Assembly: GCF_014230085.1 (NCBI RefSeq)
Contig: NZ_JACHVB010000060.1
Coordinates: 1 to 64,000, forward strand
Origin: Ruficoccus amylovorans
GTDB lineage: Bacteria; Verrucomicrobiota; Verrucomicrobiia; Opitutales; Cerasicoccaceae
Reading direction: 5' to 3'
Length of the DNA stretch: 64,000 nt
Shown here: in pieces, positions 1 through 6,597 of the stretch
Numbering within the stretch: position 1 is the first letter of the stretch
How the letters are laid out: every line of letters begins with the position of its first letter
Made by a program: the position numbers and the translations under genes
The notes under the pieces: model-generated
Database searches by the model: none
Told to the model about the DNA's origin: nothing
The model's input: the letters and a program-made list of their open reading frames with translations, nothing else

Positions 1-162
1 GCGGCCCAGACTGGCAGGCGTGCCGCGATCATCCTCATCATTGAGAAACCGTCCCACCAGAAATACCTCCAGCGCCTGGAGGGAGTCATCGAGAGCCATG
101 CCTTGCCGATAGTGGTTCTGCCGTACCGGCAGGGGCATTGCTTCCCCTGCGACAATCCATGA
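1..162 (+). CDS. C-terminal end of an unidentified protein (partial, 5' end outside window)
   Basis: An open frame runs from base 1 to a TGA at 160-162 (53 residues visible). Its stop overlaps the ATG of the next gene in an ATGA arrangement, the usual sign of translational coupling. The visible part reads as alternating beta and helical segments (AAIILIIEKPS..., then LPIVVLPYR) with a Cys-containing tail. I do not recognise the family; too little is visible for a function. It appears to be the first visible gene of a four-gene block ending at 1973. Confidence 0.5.
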   Translation, partial: AAQTGRRAAIILIIEKPSHQKYLQRLEGVIESHALPIVVLPYRQGHCFPCDNP

Positions 163-893
163 ACACGCCACCTCTTCAAGAACACGATCCATCGTCAGAG
201 CCCGAAGCTCCGAACCCGGTAGAGTCAGGTACTTGGAACAAGCTCGCTGGGCTTTGGGAACACGAACGGCTTAAACGCTTCAGGGAGAGTGGCTGGTATA
301 TTCCGCTGCTGGTTGTGCTGGGGATTGCGCTCTTTGCCGGTCTGTGGGGAGACAACCACGATGAGGAAACCGGCTTCATCGCCGGGCAGCCCTTGAAATC
401 AGGGGCAACCTATTACGTCTGGATCAGCGAGGTCAACCTGTTCTCCCGTCCGGGAGGCTGGGACCTGGATGGGAGTGCCCCGGATATCGCTTACGAACTC
501 TATACCGGGCACGGCAATGAGCGCATTTTTAAGAGCGATGTACGCCATGATACCCTGCTGGCCCAATGGTCCGAGATCGGGCTGAGGTACTCGGGCGAGA
601 TACTCGGCTTTGCGACAAGCGGAGCGGGCACGGTATCGCCCGAGGAAATGATTCAGGCCGCGAGGCTATTGGCAACAGACGGGGCAAGCCTGACCATCAA
701 GGTGCTTGATAAGGACCTGACGACAGACGAAGTCGCGGGTGCCTATACGCTGGCCCTGGATGAACTCCACACTGGCAGTAACGCCTACACCGGGCAGCGC
801 ATGGACGGGGTGAGCGAGGTCTCAAGCCTGAGCCTCGAAATCGTCCCCACCGAACTCCTGACCGATTACCTCAAGCAGAAGTATGCCCGCTGA
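159..893 (+). CDS. Membrane-anchored hypothetical protein with a C2-like periplasmic domain
   Basis: This 244-residue protein has a charged N-terminal cytoplasmic stretch, one membrane segment at about residues 47-63 (IPLLVVLGIALFAGLW) and a soluble C-terminal domain. That domain carries the pattern WDxDGSAPDIAYEL followed by a short D-TLL-W motif, which resembles C2-like or other beta-sandwich domains found next to membrane anchors in planctomycetes and Verrucomicrobia (family memory, not a search). I chose ATG 159 over the in-frame TTG at 138 because it overlaps the upstream stop. It overlaps the PqiA-like gene by 11 bases, so the three probably form an operon. Function unknown. Confidence 0.7.
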   Translation: MNTPPLQEHDPSSEPEAPNPVESGTWNKLAGLWEHERLKRFRESGWYIPLLVVLGIALFAGLWGDNHDEETGFIAGQPLKSGATYYVWISEVNLFSRPGGWDLDGSAPDIAYELYTGHGNERIFKSDVRHDTLLAQWSEIGLRYSGEILGFATSGAGTVSPEEMIQAARLLATDGASLTIKVLDKDLTTDEVAGAYTLALDELHTGSNAYTGQRMDGVSEVSSLSLEIVPTELLTDYLKQKYAR

Positions 894-1389
894 GATGAGA
901 CGACGTAAGCTGGCCGGTATCCGCAGGCTACTCCTTTTGAGCGCGGTTACGCTTGGACTGGGGCTTGTTTTGCCGTGCCTGAGAATGAAGCCCGGCTTTT
1001 GGGGCGTGGAGAATTACCTCCCGGTCGGTGAGCCCGAGAGCAAGTCCATCCTCTCGGGCATCTGTCACCTGGCCCTCTCCGGGGATCTCTTTCTGGCCAG
1101 TCTTCTGCTGGGGTTCTCAGTGCTATTCCCTGTCTGGAAGCTCTGCGTATTTTACAGCGCTGTCTATCGACTGGAGCATGGGCTTCCGGCTACGCAGTCG
1201 CTCAAGTTTGCCGGGACGCTGGGGAAGTTCTCCATGCTGGATGTGATTGTCATGGGCATGCTCGTCCTGGCCTTTCAATCCTTCCCCGGCGGTACACGCA
1301 TTCATATCGAATGGGGCATCGGATTTTTTCTGCTCTCCGTCATCCTGAGCATCGTCGCGTCTATCCAGATCAAGCCCCTGACGCATTAG
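883..1389 (+). CDS. PqiA-like inner-membrane protein
   Basis: A 168-residue protein with about four hydrophobic segments (near residues 15-30, 58-88, 115-130 and 140-160). The stretch GKFSMLDVIVMGMLVL followed by a short loop and a final membrane helix matches the paraquat-inducible protein A (PqiA/YebS) half-domain, where W/F-S-M-LDV is the hallmark. Classical PqiA has two such units and zinc-ribbon cysteines; here a single unit without the CxxC ribbon is present. PqiA-type proteins work with MCE-domain proteins in envelope lipid transport; no MCE protein is visible here. ATG 883 overlaps the previous stop; ATG 895 is an alternative start. Confidence 0.7.
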   Translation: MPAEMRRRKLAGIRRLLLLSAVTLGLGLVLPCLRMKPGFWGVENYLPVGEPESKSILSGICHLALSGDLFLASLLLGFSVLFPVWKLCVFYSAVYRLEHGLPATQSLKFAGTLGKFSMLDVIVMGMLVLAFQSFPGGTRIHIEWGIGFFLLSVILSIVASIQIKPLTH

Positions 1390-1421
1390 GCTTCCCTTCA
1401 TTAACCCTGACCGAACAGAAC

Positions 1422-1973
1422 ATGATCGTACAGCTCCTGACATCACTGGGCATCGCACTCGCGTGCTGGGCCATGAATACACCGTTGCATGCCGATGACA
1501 CATTGGGAATCGACCCCACTTATGACGACGATCGCTACATCACTTCCTTCGAAATCACTCAGGGCGGGAAGACTATCCACACCATCCGTCCACGCTACGC
1601 TGATGTGCTGAAGGAAAGCACCTGTCTGGAGTTGCAGTATGAATGGATGTCCCACTTATCCCCGTTAAAGCCGTGGGATGCTATCACCTCACCGGCAGTT
1701 CCAGCGCTGGTCGTTATGGAACGCGAGCGGGAGTTTCCAGTCACAGGTGCCCCCGAGTGGGTCATGCGTATTTTCCTGCTCGAAGATGGCCAGATGCGTG
1801 AGCTTCCCCCCATACGCGGTGGGGGTGAGGTCTATTACTTCTGCGACTTTGACTCGGACGGCACGCTGGAGTTTGTCAACGAGGAAGGTCATTCCGTCAG
1901 GGCCGATGGCACTGTGCCGCAGTCAGAGAGGGTCTATAGGTTCGATGGGGAGCAGTACAGGCCGACGAGGTGA
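1422..1973 (+). CDS. Secreted hypothetical protein with a DxDxDG-type motif
   Basis: Starting at ATG 1422, 33 bases after the PqiA-like gene, this reads 183 residues with a clear signal peptide (hydrophobic core LLTSLGIALACWA). The mature part holds FCDFDSDGTLEF near the C-terminus, a calcium-binding-like acidic loop as in FG-GAP/EF-hand-like repeats. No family recognised. A longer frame opens at 1311 inside pqiA-like DNA but lacks support. Notably, the leader and first ~25 codons recur almost identically in inverted orientation at 31787-31890, where they front a different 56-residue open frame. Confidence 0.65.
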   Translation: MIVQLLTSLGIALACWAMNTPLHADDTLGIDPTYDDDRYITSFEITQGGKTIHTIRPRYADVLKESTCLELQYEWMSHLSPLKPWDAITSPAVPALVVMEREREFPVTGAPEWVMRIFLLEDGQMRELPPIRGGGEVYYFCDFDSDGTLEFVNEEGHSVRADGTVPQSERVYRFDGEQYRPTR

Positions 1974-2015
1974 GTTCGTCGCGGATCGTATCGTGGGTTG
2001 TGGTATTTTGGGGGA

Positions 2016-2050
2016 TAAAAAAACGAGCCCGAAATTAGCTGAGCTCGTTG
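2016..2050 (-). terminator. Rho-independent terminator for the helicase gene
   Basis: On the minus strand the stem ACGAGC (2048-2043) pairs with GCTCGT (2028-2023), with a 14-base loop region, and is followed by a run of seven T (2023-2017). It lies 20 bases beyond the stop of the minus-strand helicase gene (2070). Confidence 0.6.
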
Positions 2051-2069
2051 GAATATGCGGGGATCTGCT

Positions 2070-3422
2070 TTAAACCCTTTGTGGGGATTGGCCGTTTTTG
2101 ATGGCCTCGAAGGTTTCCTCTACGTCCACGCCGGGTTTAAGGTAGATCGTGATGTTGCGCTTCTCGCCTCCGCTCAGCCGAACAGAGCGCTTTTCTGATA
2201 CGGTGTAGCCGAGCAGTTTTAAGTAGGTCCCGAGCTTTTTGTCGTTGGGCAGCGAAGCAAGCTGGGCAGCGGTATGTCGGGTGTGTGGGTCCGACTCGAT
2301 CCCATGTTTTTCCTTCAGAGCCTGGAGGTACACAATGCGGTCGTTGATCCACGGCCCTTCCCACTCACTGATCCAATTCTGCAACTCAACGGCCCCGGCG
2401 GGTATTGCTTCCTCAATCATGCGGATCGTTCCACGGGTTCTGGGAGCTTCGTAGGTCTCCAGGAAGCTATCGCTCACCAAGTGTCCCATGAGGGCTGCGC
2501 GGAAGGCCGCTGGCTCTTCGCGAACCATCCGGTAGAGCCTGGGATAATAATCCGGGTTCTCCAGCACCCATGCCCGCAGTTCGTCCTTGTGGTTTACCCA
2601 CTGGCTGGTCAGGACGCAGAAGCGACGTTCGTTATCCGAGACCGGCAGGCTGTCGGAGTGGTTGGTGGCCGCTAGGTAGTTCGCGGTAGCGCGGGCCTCG
2701 CGGGGGGCTTTACGCATTTCGCGCAGGCTGATACGACGGTTGCCGATCAGGCTCTTCAACCGTTCCAGCGTGTCGTACTTGCGGACGTTGTCCAGTTTCA
2801 GCTCCTCGACAAAGGTCAGGCACTTCCCGTAGGCGGGGGAGGCGAACTTGTCTTCAAGGTTGCTGGACTGGAGGACGCCGACATTGGGCTCCCCGAGTGC
2901 CGCCTCCATCAGCTCACGGAACCAGCTCTTTCCGTCGCCCTGGACCCCGTACAGGATTATCATCCAGGGCCTAAGCTGGCCGGGGTTCTGGACGCACCAC
3001 GCGAGATAATCCAGCAGGAGCGCAGCCTCTTGCTCATCTGAAAACAGATGGTTGATGTGTCCGACAAGCAGTTCACGGGCGAGATCGACCCTGTCGGGAA
3101 GCGCGTCCTTGGGATACTGGACGGGCCGATACTGATTCAGTAGACGCTCCCCGTTCTCGTGCACGAAGACCGGGCGTGCTTCAGCCGGGGCATACTCCCT
3201 GCCAGCCACTTCTGGGCAACGTTCGATTGTATAGGTGCTCGGGGACTCGGTCGAAACCTTGTCCCCGTTACGGACGACCGGGCGGTCACTGGCATACTTG
3301 AGGTCGAAACCTCTGCGCGTGCGGGCAGTCCCGCTGTGGACATCGACGATCTCATCGGCCACAAAGTGCTCAATCAATCGCTGCTGCTTGTAAGAGCTGA
3401 GCCTGCTTTTTCTTTCATACAT
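2070..3422 (-). CDS. D5/SF3-type primase-helicase, DUF5906-like, mobile-element replication protein
   Basis: A 450-residue ATPase of the superfamily 3 / D5-like helicase type used for phage, plasmid or satellite replication. Walker A is GVQGDGKS at residues 159-166, a Walker B-like strand CLTFVEEL lies at about 201-208, the sensor/motif C strand ends in the NH of AATNHSD (about 251-257), and an arginine-finger region DNERRF follows (about 263-268). The N-terminal archaeo-eukaryotic-type primase domain common in full-length homologues is missing or reduced to ~100 residues, so this is a short helicase-only form. It is transcribed leftward, as is the integrase, from the far side of a repeat-rich 477-base gap. 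A terminator follows the stop. It supports an autonomous or satellite-like integrative element. Confidence 0.85.
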   Translation of the reverse strand: MYERKSRLSSYKQQRLIEHFVADEIVDVHSGTARTRRGFDLKYASDRPVVRNGDKVSTESPSTYTIERCPEVAGREYAPAEARPVFVHENGERLLNQYRPVQYPKDALPDRVDLARELLVGHINHLFSDEQEAALLLDYLAWCVQNPGQLRPWMIILYGVQGDGKSWFRELMEAALGEPNVGVLQSSNLEDKFASPAYGKCLTFVEELKLDNVRKYDTLERLKSLIGNRRISLREMRKAPREARATANYLAATNHSDSLPVSDNERRFCVLTSQWVNHKDELRAWVLENPDYYPRLYRMVREEPAAFRAALMGHLVSDSFLETYEAPRTRGTIRMIEEAIPAGAVELQNWISEWEGPWINDRIVYLQALKEKHGIESDPHTRHTAAQLASLPNDKKLGTYLKLLGYTVSEKRSVRLSGGEKRNITIYLKPGVDVEETFEAIKNGQSPQRV

Positions 3423-3455
3423 TGCTGATAAACTAAGAAGGTTTTACGTCCTTAG

Positions 3456-3609
3456 CTAGTGTCGTGTTAGCTAAGTTCTTAACAAATGTTAATGGCCACA
3501 AAAAGGCACAAGAAGCACAGAAAACTTCGTGGATACAGAGTTCGCTCTGCGTCTTTGCGCCTCTGCGGTGAAAATATTTTTATCAGGAACTAAGCTAACG
3601 GGACACTAG
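3456..3609. repeat. MITE-like 154-bp element with ~25-bp terminal inverted repeats
   Basis: The ends 3456-3480 and 3585-3609 are inverted repeats matching at 21 of 25 positions by my count; both outer ends begin CTAGTGTC on their own strand. CTAG at both ends could be the target duplication or part of the repeat. The interior (GGCCACAAAAAGGCAC ... CGTCTTTGCGCCTCTGCGG) contains no gene. Short size, terminal inverted repeats and lack of coding fit a miniature inverted-repeat element; the mobilising transposase is not in the window. Confidence 0.6.
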
Positions 3610-3634
3610 GTCAGCCCCTTTATTTTTTAGCTCA

Positions 3635-3842
3635 TGTCCCCTCTGTCCCTTGATTGTCCCCTGATATTTTTCAGCAGGGGACATCCGATAACCATGATGA
3701 ATAAAGGGATTAATGGCTTTTGTCCCCTTGTCCCCTCACAACACATCATTTAGAAAAAAACAGCAGACATACGAATGACAAGGGAGAGAGGGGAGAAGTA
3801 AACGAAGCTAAAATCATCGGGGGACAGGGGACAGAGGGGACA
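3635..3842. promoter_or_regulatory. Array of GGGGACA / TGTCCCC repeats between helicase and integrase (candidate origin or operator region)
   Basis: TGTCCCC occurs at 3635-3641, 3655-3661, 3721-3727 and 3729-3735, with a one-base variant at 3644-3650; GGGGACA occurs at 3677-3683, 3820-3826, 3827-3833 and 3836-3842. The two orientations cluster on opposite sides, so the region is also a large imperfect inverted repeat. Placement upstream of a helicase gene in a mobile element suggests iterons of a replication origin, or operators for an element-borne regulator. No gene lies in 3423-3899. Confidence 0.5.
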
Positions 3843-3899
3843 ATACGGTTAAAGCAGAGATTCGGCTCTGACGCTCAGGGGGGCATACAAGAGAAAACA

Positions 3900-5291
3900 T
3901 TACTTTCTCCTTTCTCGCTGCCAGTGCCCATTCTTTGGCAGCTCTATCCCGCGCTTGAGGCAGCGTTTGCGGATAGCCTGGTCTGACACCCCGAAATCAT
4001 CGGCCAGGCGCGATAAGGGCTTTTCCCAGACCAGCACCTTAAGGTCATGGTCGGAGGGCCAGTTGTTGAGGCCCTGTCCCATTGGAAGATGGACTTTGAT
4101 GGTTTTCAGCGATTCAGGAGAAATTTCCCAGTAGGCATCGACGGACTTGGGATCATCGATGACGTCGCGGTAATGGCGCTCGATCATCGTTCTGGATGTG
4201 CCATTGTTGAACGCCGTATAGGCGTCATCCTTGTCACGCTCCAGTTGAAAACTAATCGAGGTGTGCCGGATAATGTCCTGCACCCAATGCTCGGCTTGAG
4301 TGGCTACCTTGAGAATCTTCATCTTATATGCTGCGCCCTTGGGCTGACCTGTAAATGGAAACTTTTTCAGCCAGGCGGAAAGTATCTCTGGCTTGGGAAC
4401 CCGCCTGTTCATCTGACGACGTAATTTTCCCCCTGTGACAACGATGTATTCGTCCTTAATGTTTTTGGTCTCCAGGTCGTCGATCTCACTGGGACGTAAT
4501 CCCGCAAAGAGCCCAAGTGCAATGGCCGGGGCCATGGCTCCATCACTGTAGATCATGGACGCGCGGAGCAGGCGCTTAGTTTCATCGAGGGACAGGATTG
4601 AAACCTGGGAGTTGTCGGCTGGCAACTGGTCGAGCCTGGCACACGGGTTTTCAACCGCATAGTGATGACGAACACACCAGTTGAAGAAGGTGCTTAGGCT
4701 GCGCCTGTAGGTTCGCTGCGTGTTGTTATTCTTGTACTTGGACAGCAGTGGCTCAATGACTTTCAGTCCGATCTGATGCACCAGCGTATTCGGATCCATA
4801 CGCTGGAGGAGTTTCAGGCCTGTCGTGTAGTAGGCGTGGGTCCTCTTACGATGTCCCTCTTTGCTTTTCAGAAAGCGTTCAATCGCAGCCCCGATGGCAA
4901 TATCTTCGAGCTCAGGCTTATAGTGTTGGATGAGGAAATGAACAGCCCCGTCCAAAGATAATCCTGTTTTGTCGTGGACTATGGTTTCCAGCTTTCGGTA
5001 GTGGGCTACAATCTCAGCCACTGACGTCCCCGATCCTAAGTTGATAGCACTCTCTGCATCTGCCAACTGCTCACGGGATAAAGCAGTGCGTTGGAGTTGA
5101 TAGTTGATGGCAGCCCCCTCAGCCTCGGTTTCTATGCGTGCTCTGTGTTCGACAGCATCGGCTTTGTAGCGGAAATTCTTCCGTTCTCGCTTCCCATCGG
5201 GCCAGTAACCAGACACTTTCCAAGATGTGGTGCCGCTATCGTTAGTGTACGCTTTGACCTGAAAACGCTCAACTCTCTTGGGCCGGGACAT
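3900..5291 (-). CDS. Tyrosine-recombinase integrase with C-terminal helix-turn-helix tail
   Basis: A 463-residue site-specific integrase. Residues 1-60 resemble an Arm-type DNA-binding region, 130-230 a core-binding SAM-like domain (FFNWCVRHHYAVENPC), and 235-380 the catalytic domain with Arg266 (LFAGLRPSEI), Arg342-His343 (IIRHTS) and the nucleophile Tyr374 (ERHYRD). The HxxR histidine is replaced by Asp339. Residues 411-456 form an extra helix-turn-helix-like tail (WPSDHDLKVLVWEKP...GVSDQAI), which recurs alone at 29923-30060. The gene starts ~100 bases from a tRNA-Val 3' fragment at 5392-5437, as expected for an integrase beside its attachment site. It should catalyse integration and excision of the element to its left. 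Confidence 0.9.
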   Translation of the reverse strand: MSRPKRVERFQVKAYTNDSGTTSWKVSGYWPDGKRERKNFRYKADAVEHRARIETEAEGAAINYQLQRTALSREQLADAESAINLGSGTSVAEIVAHYRKLETIVHDKTGLSLDGAVHFLIQHYKPELEDIAIGAAIERFLKSKEGHRKRTHAYYTTGLKLLQRMDPNTLVHQIGLKVIEPLLSKYKNNNTQRTYRRSLSTFFNWCVRHHYAVENPCARLDQLPADNSQVSILSLDETKRLLRASMIYSDGAMAPAIALGLFAGLRPSEIDDLETKNIKDEYIVVTGGKLRRQMNRRVPKPEILSAWLKKFPFTGQPKGAAYKMKILKVATQAEHWVQDIIRHTSISFQLERDKDDAYTAFNNGTSRTMIERHYRDVIDDPKSVDAYWEISPESLKTIKVHLPMGQGLNNWPSDHDLKVLVWEKPLSRLADDFGVSDQAIRKRCLKRGIELPKNGHWQRERRK

Positions 5292-5391
5292 AATTCATAC
5301 TGGTCAACTATTTGGACAACTGCCAATTGCATTACTATTGAGACCAATATAAGCTAAAGTAGAACAAAAAGTTACGCTTTAAATATTAACG

Positions 5392-5437
5392 TTTTACACC
5401 CAGTAGGTCTCAGGTTCGAGCCCTGCAGCGCCCACCA
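5392..5437 (+). other. Attachment site: 3' half of a tRNA-Val(UAC) gene
   Basis: The 46 bases fit the 3' half of a tRNA: anticodon TAC at 5395-5397 within a valine-type loop (ends ACAC), T-loop TTCGAGC flanked by CAGG and CCTG, acceptor AGCGCCC, discriminator A and encoded CCA ending at 5437. No 5' half precedes it; the DNA to the left is the integrase promoter region. Such a fragment is what an element leaves at the end distal to the restored tRNA after integrating into a tRNA 3' end. The intact tRNA-Val should lie left of the window in the same orientation. Confidence 0.75.
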
Positions 5438-5482
5438 TTACTTTTCAACACGTTACGCTGTGTTTGAGCAGCTTACGAAATT

Positions 5483-5784
5483 TAAGCGAACAAGCCCGAG
5501 TGTAGTCCATGCCTTGGAGGTTGGTTTCGAAGGGATCGGGTGCGATTTCTTTTGCAGCTCCTTGAGTTGCTTGGCCTGATTGATCTCAAGCATCCCGAGC
5601 TCGCGCTTCCAACGATAGAAAGTCTGCTCGCTGAGCCCTGCCTCCCGCAGACATCAAGGATGGGTTTGCCCGCATCGGTAGCCCGTAATATCCGGATTTT
5701 TCTGTACTGTATCGCTTGCCTTTCATACCCTGAGTCCTTCCCAGACGAACGACGCAAGCGGACCAGTTTATGTGGACACGGTCA
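5483..5784 (-). mobile_element. IS3-family remnant: IS end plus frameshifted orfA
   Basis: On the minus strand, 5726 starts MKGKRYSTE and then, through at least two single-base frameshifts, KIRILRATDAGKPILDVC and AGLSEQTFYRWKRELGMLE, the N-terminal helix-turn-helix of IS3-family OrfA (HTH_Tnp_1 type). Similarity fades after QLKELQK (about 5548). The IS end reading TGACCGTGTCCAC lies at 5784-5772, upstream of orfA. OrfB is absent here. The remnant sits just outside the tRNA-Val attachment site. Confidence 0.7.
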
Positions 5785-5832
5785 CCGTTGTTGACTCCGT
5801 TAAGACAAGCGAAGATGCCCGCCCGGCCTCAT

Positions 5833-6570
5833 TCAGCTTTCTTGAGTAGAAGTGTTTCTCAGGAGATTAAGGTTGCGAAAAAAGCGCAGGCGGTAGTTTT
5901 CACGACGACCTTCATTTAGATACAATATGCCGATGTAGGGACGATCATCAGCGATACGTGTCGATGTGCTGTAAATCATTTTCCAGGCACCGCTATCCCA
6001 GGTGGCGATCTTGACGGGCAAGTTTGGCGTATCGCTTTTGGGGATTTTGAAGATCATCGACTGGGAAGGCTGCAGCATCTGCTGTGAGCCACGCAGCTCC
6101 GCTGCCATCTGACGAGATGTCAGATTAATGAGCATCACATCCCCGTCCGGGATATGCTGGGGAGAGGCATCGACCGCAATCGATCTCAAACCACCCTGCT
6201 CAGCGACGATAAAAATGATAAACTGCTGGCTAGCCTGCGGAATTTGGCAGTCCATAATGGGCCGGTACTGCGGCTGCCCGTCCAGTGCCGACATCTTGCG
6301 ATAGATCGGCATGGGGTTGGGGCCGTTATAGCCTTGGGGCTCCCCCAGTTGGCAGACTCTGTACTTGAGCGGCACGTAGTCCGAACCATTTTTGTAATAC
6401 AGGTCAACCGGCAGGCCCTTCTCAGGCAACGCCGCCGACGACGACTGATTCCACAGCATCGCCACAAAGCTGGCCTTGGCCGACGTGAGGGGTTCAGCAG
6501 CGGCAGATACCGCCACCGTCAGGGTCGAGGGCAACAGCAAAAGAGAGATAAGCCTGCATAGGTTTCGCAT
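5833..6570 (-). CDS. Secreted partner of Verru_Chthon cassette protein A (unknown function)
   Basis: A 245-residue protein with a signal peptide (LCRLISLLLLPSTLTVAVSA). It starts 27 bases after the stop of the Verru_Chthon A gene and is co-directional, so it is probably the last gene of that operon. The middle holds an IPDGDVMLINLTSR strand pattern followed by a QMLQPSQSMIF segment and a C-terminal beta-rich part. I recognise no named family. The C-terminal half clearly resembles the decayed open frame at 49695-50000 (DAS...MINL...), which there too follows a Verru_Chthon A fragment. That repeated linkage suggests a dedicated periplasmic or extracellular partner, for example an assembly or display factor (inference). 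Confidence 0.7.
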   Translation of the reverse strand: MRNLCRLISLLLLPSTLTVAVSAAAEPLTSAKASFVAMLWNQSSSAALPEKGLPVDLYYKNGSDYVPLKYRVCQLGEPQGYNGPNPMPIYRKMSALDGQPQYRPIMDCQIPQASQQFIIFIVAEQGGLRSIAVDASPQHIPDGDVMLINLTSRQMAAELRGSQQMLQPSQSMIFKIPKSDTPNLPVKIATWDSGAWKMIYSTSTRIADDRPYIGILYLNEGRRENYRLRFFRNLNLLRNTSTQES

Positions 6571-6597
6571 GATGTTTTGGTGTTGAGGATTGAGAGA

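Noticed and set aside
1311-1421. N-terminal extension of the 1422 protein
   Set aside because: It overlaps pqiA-like coding DNA, and ATG 1422 begins a clean signal peptide conserved in the inverted copy.
5392-5437. Complete tRNA gene
   Set aside because: Only the 3' half from the anticodon loop on is present; no acceptor 5' strand or D-arm lies upstream.
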